Below, piece by piece: positions 60,785-64,000 of a stretch of DNA of 64,000 nucleotides. The translations under genes were made by a program, and so were the position numbers. Below the pieces are notes generated by a model. The model made no database searches. It was not told the origin of the DNA and was given only the letters and a program-made list of their open reading frames with translations. Source of the stretch: Gracilaria gracilis (taxonomy: Eukaryota; Rhodophyta; Florideophyceae; Gracilariales; Gracilariaceae); the NCBI GenBank assembly GCA_030374805.1, contig JARGSG010000001.1, positions 1,302,001 to 1,366,000 of the forward strand, given 5' to 3'. Within the stretch, counting starts at the first letter, position 1; every line of letters starts with the position of its first letter.

Positions 60785-60923
60785 CGAAACGACGTCTCCG
60801 CATCCTTTTTGCTTACATTAATCTTGATGCTTTTCTTTCACATCTTGGTGATGGATGCCACCGTTAACCTTACCCAGTGAATGGACCTCCCTCCGCAAAG
60901 ATCTCGAGTAAGTAAACTCATCT

Positions 60924-62354
60924 TCAGGTTGTTTGCTCTTGCGCGGCGGGGCCCTTCATACTGTGCATTCCAAATGAACGCATTCCCGGATTTCTAGCCA
61001 GACTTTCCATCTTTGACAACAGGGGGTGCGCTGCCCAGCTTGCGGCGACCTTTCTGCGATGATTCTCTGTAGGCATCCGGAGGAGATACGCCAGACGTCG
61101 GGCAGCCCACGCAACTTGCCCATCAAGTTCCGGACCCGGTGCTGTAGTCACTGTTGCATTCGACGCCCCCAAAACCATCATCTCTCCAAGATGGGTATAG
61201 CTGAATCGAAGTTTAGGATTGTCAGTGAGGGATGCCCATACATTCCATGCAGCATATTCAGCTTGCTGGACTGCAACTTGTGCTGTACCATAGTAGCTGT
61301 TCTCAGCGGGAGCTACACATCCGTCTCCTAAAGCATACACACAATCAGTATATCCTTCGACTTGCAGCATGCGGTCAGTTAATATTCTCCCAATTGAATC
61401 AGTTGGTAGCCCAAAGGTCTGTTGCACTTTGTTGGGTTTGCTCCCAGCCGTCCAAATTACGACATCATAAGGATACTCTATATTCAAACGTTCAGTATCT
61501 TGCTGCTTTTGAATTTCGACGGCCTTGTCGGTGATACCAGTAACGCGAGAGTTATATTCCACAACAACTCCATTTGACGACAGGGCTCTTTCTGATGTTT
61601 TCCTGTTGAACGGTGTGCCTTTGGCCAGTACCCGCTGTGAAGGTTCAACAATCATGACGCTTCCCGAAGAACCTAATTCTTCCGCCAGACAGGATGCAAG
61701 TTCTACTCCACTGAAACCTCCGCCTACAATAATCACGTTTGTTACGTCTCCGCTTCGTTTCTTCTTCGTTACATCTTTAAGCTTTTGCTTTAAGCGGTTC
61801 GCATGAGAAAGGTTGTAAAATGGAATAGCGAGCTCATCAGCTCCAGGGACAGACGCAAGATTGATGGGTTCTGCACCCATTGAAAGTATAACTCGATCAA
61901 AAGAAACACGAAACGAGTTGCTGCCACTTTTCCCGCGATGAAGGCCTTCAACGGTTTTGTTTTGCAAGTCGAGTCCTTCCACTTCACCCTGCAAGAACTC
62001 AATCGAGGTTTCATGCAACAAGTCCTCAAACTTTGGCGCGATTTCCCATTGCTCCACTTGACCTAGTGCAAGTTCGTAAAGCATCGGAAGAAAGCAGAAG
62101 CGAGGAGACTTGTCTATAAGGGTAATTCTCGGCTTCGTGAGTCTAGTCCATGGCAGAGTAATTAGACGTAGTGCAACAGATATACCTGCGTGCCCACCGC
62201 CAACGATAGCAATATTTGGTCTCAAGACAGCTTTCGTCGTGTTTGGACGTGGTCTGGAAAGCCTTTCCGTTTTCATGAGTCCAAAACCTGCTACCCGAGG
62301 AATAACACCAAACTTAGAAGCTATCGCAAATCCAATGCACCCGAGCCGTCCCAT
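60924..62354 (-). CDS. Plastid type II NAD(P)H dehydrogenase, NDC1-like
   Basis: The protein is 476 aa from ATG 62354. The first roughly 45 residues form a basic targeting sequence. Two dinucleotide-binding folds carry IAIVGGGHAGIS (FAD, about 48) and VIIVGGGFSGVELA (NAD(P)H, about 213). FCFLPMLYELALGQVEQWEIAP and the C-terminal LGEMMVLGASNATVT...ARRLAYLLRMPTENHR match plant NDC1, a plastoglobule enzyme that reduces plastoquinone and is needed for phylloquinone synthesis. Location and role here are inferred from that match. Single exon. Confidence 0.9.
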   Translation of the reverse strand: MGRLGCIGFAIASKFGVIPRVAGFGLMKTERLSRPRPNTTKAVLRPNIAIVGGGHAGISVALRLITLPWTRLTKPRITLIDKSPRFCFLPMLYELALGQVEQWEIAPKFEDLLHETSIEFLQGEVEGLDLQNKTVEGLHRGKSGSNSFRVSFDRVILSMGAEPINLASVPGADELAIPFYNLSHANRLKQKLKDVTKKKRSGDVTNVIIVGGGFSGVELASCLAEELGSSGSVMIVEPSQRVLAKGTPFNRKTSERALSSNGVVVEYNSRVTGITDKAVEIQKQQDTERLNIEYPYDVVIWTAGSKPNKVQQTFGLPTDSIGRILTDRMLQVEGYTDCVYALGDGCVAPAENSYYGTAQVAVQQAEYAAWNVWASLTDNPKLRFSYTHLGEMMVLGASNATVTTAPGPELDGQVAWAARRLAYLLRMPTENHRRKVAASWAAHPLLSKMESLARNPGMRSFGMHSMKGPAAQEQTT

Positions 62355-63419
62355 TCTTCCCTTTGCGATGAATATTTGTGCTTCTTACTGCACGTTTTTG
62401 CTTTGCAGGGATTACGTCCTGGTTGACAAAAGTTTAAATTGACCCTCAACAGGGAAAACAGGACGAACCGACGGCGTGCTTAGTTCATAAGGATCCTTCT
62501 CTTGCGATCTCAGTCGACGACAGTCTTGAAAAGATGTAAGCCACACTGACCCGAAGCCGAGTTCTGAACAAAGTTTAGGAGACAAAAACTCTTTGACCAA
62601 GTTGATGAAGCTTGTCCATCATACTGCTCGAACGGGGAAAGAGCTATGCTTAACCTTTCGAAGCACCATTTCCAGCTCACCGACTGCATATTTGTCGACT
62701 ATTCCCATGCGCAACCACTGATCAAATTCTTAGGGGTCATAAATAAATCTCGGGAACAGTTTCATTTATGTCATTTAAGGCAAACCGTATTTGACTAATG
62801 CTACAACGGTACCCCTCGGTTAACCCTTCAGCGCTCTCTCTATGCCATACTAGCCTAAAGTTAATTGCCTGTGCGTAGATACAACGTACCATAACGTTTC
62901 TACCAAAAGAAGCTTTCTCTCACTAAAACTCTGCTACCTCTTTCGCTACCTTAGCGTACTCCATCAACATCCATTGTCAATCTCATTTATCCATCCCTCC
63001 CTTTCTTTTTCACTTTGAGCTTCATTTTGCCATCGTTTTCATCGACTTCGTTTGCTTTACATGTCCGACCCCAGACCGACGAGGGGTGATGACGGTAAAT
63101 GTACCGTATATACTAATAGAACTCTTGGACGGGTACAGTAGGTCAGGAATAGAGAACAAAATATTTCTTAGAACTTCTTTGGACCGAGAGAAGTTGAACA
63201 TGTAAAGTGTAGATTCGAGATATCGATATCTATGGGGGACCAATTCTCTATAGCAACGTACAAATGCTTAGCTCCTCGTAGTAGCCCACAGTCATACAAA
63301 CTCATACACAATTGACGTAGGGGCTCCAGTACAGAACAGCAACAATATCACAGACTCGTACATCTCCCGAAATGTTTTGCTTTGAGAACCATTCTCAAGC
63401 CGTTCCGTCCTTTCAAACT
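62355..63419. other. Intergenic, no gene seen
   Basis: About 1.06 kb. The left part is promoter of the NDC1-like gene. A 62-codon minus-strand frame (62412-62600) has no recognisable content. No RNA gene or repeat is seen. Confidence 0.45.
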
Positions 63420-63626
63420 ACTCCTTTCCGAATAAGTGGTCTTAGGCTGCCCGCTAACGAACTCCTCAAGGCGAGAAGAATTGTCTAGTAAGGCAGAACT
63501 ACGTCTCAAGTCAGTTAGAGAGCTGATTAGACAATGGCCACAAAAGTGTTTGGCCTTCCTGAAGAAAGAAGGCTTTGTATAAACAAGGATTTCCTTTAAC
63601 TCTGGGAATAGAAGAATTAAAGTCCA

Positions 63627-63662
<36 letters not shown>
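63420..63662 (+). mobile_element. LINE 3' tail, copy c, with (GA)16
   Basis: The frame GCPLTNSSRREELSSKAELR continuing to VRELIRQWPQKCLAFLKKEGFV and TAA at 63580-63582 matches the C-terminal end of copy a, for example IRQWPQKCLAFLKKEGF against IKQWPLRFLAFFKRENY. A stop replaces the expected His just before the GCP block. The tail is a (GA)16 microsatellite (63631-63662), not GAA. Only the LINE 3' end is present. Confidence 0.7.
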
Positions 63663-63665
<3 letters not shown>

Positions 63666-64000
63666 TATCTGCTCCTTTGTGTTGACGCAGAGAGAGCCAT
63701 CACCCCAATGGTTTTGAAGGGACTATTACAAATATGATCCCAATTGACCCTTGACAGGTTTCACGGTCGACATGTTCAACGCCCTTGACAAAACTGAAAT
63801 ATCCTTTGAATGACATCTGCCGAAGTACACAGAAGATCTCATTTGGAACAAAAACTGTTCATGAAAGCGTCGACGACTGTTTATAGTTACTTTAATGCAC
63901 AAAGTGAGCCACATGTGGTAATCGTGATGAGAATAAGAGACGGCAATATTTGCTTCGAGAGGTTGTTCGCTATCCGAAGTAGGCATTCATGACAAAAACG
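63663..64000. other. Right edge, no gene seen
   Basis: Short frames on both strands reach toward the edge, but none can be supported. Confidence 0.4.

Overview
The window looks like nuclear DNA of a red alga, most likely a multicellular florideophyte of the Chondrus type. The reasons are eukaryotic housekeeping genes (beta-tubulin, Sec61 alpha, eL18, exportin-T, TFIIH p52, zuotin, KNL1) that are nearly all single-exon, plant-type genes (plastid NDC1-like dehydrogenase, L-galactonolactone dehydrogenase, a REVEILLE/LCL-type SHAQKYF MYB, plastid-targeted riboflavin synthase), a chondroitin-synthase-type glycosyltransferase, and short gene spacing broken by transposon-rich stretches. The species is an inference. 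The only clear spliced gene is the FetB/STAR2-like gene, with two short introns and a 17-nt middle exon.

Layout. 1-7.7 kb is a transposon nest: a Ty3/gypsy LTR retroelement (window edge to 5404) sits inside a pogo/Tigger DNA transposon whose 3' half runs to 6590, followed by a LINE tail. 7.7-10.9 kb holds two divergent paralogous secreted cysteine-rich/coiled-coil proteins sharing a promoter element. 11.9-20 kb holds a YVH1-type zinc protein, TVP23, a tRNA-Arg(CCU), a proline-rich protein, eL18 and a coiled-coil protein. 20-31 kb holds Sec61 alpha, a RING protein, the LCL MYB with circadian-type sites in its promoter, a DUF4602 protein, riboflavin synthase, an APH-fold kinase and PRKRIP1. 31-38 kb is a very GC-rich island with beta-tubulin, an alanine/arginine-rich ORF, a bZIP factor and a triple-MSP protein. 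39-53 kb holds exportin-T, TFIIH p52, GLDH, a CHGN-like glycosyltransferase, a NIPA transporter and the FetB-like transporter. 53-62 kb holds zuotin, LINE remnants, KNL1 and the NDC1-like dehydrogenase. The last 1.6 kb carries another LINE tail and no gene.

The most unusual signals are: (i) an interrupted dyad, ACC-N5-GGT, repeated roughly every 40-60 bp through both coding and non-coding parts of the LTR element and stopping where the element stops; (ii) the divergent secreted pair with a conserved 23-bp promoter element; (iii) a CCA1-binding site, a short evening-element core and a full evening element within 100 bp upstream of the LCL MYB gene; (iv) the 17-nt micro-exon; (v) a 27-bp-arm hairpin near 29.3 kb and a 26-bp perfect palindrome at 34.2 kb. 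Genes in the GC-rich islands tend to have long pyrimidine-rich leaders.
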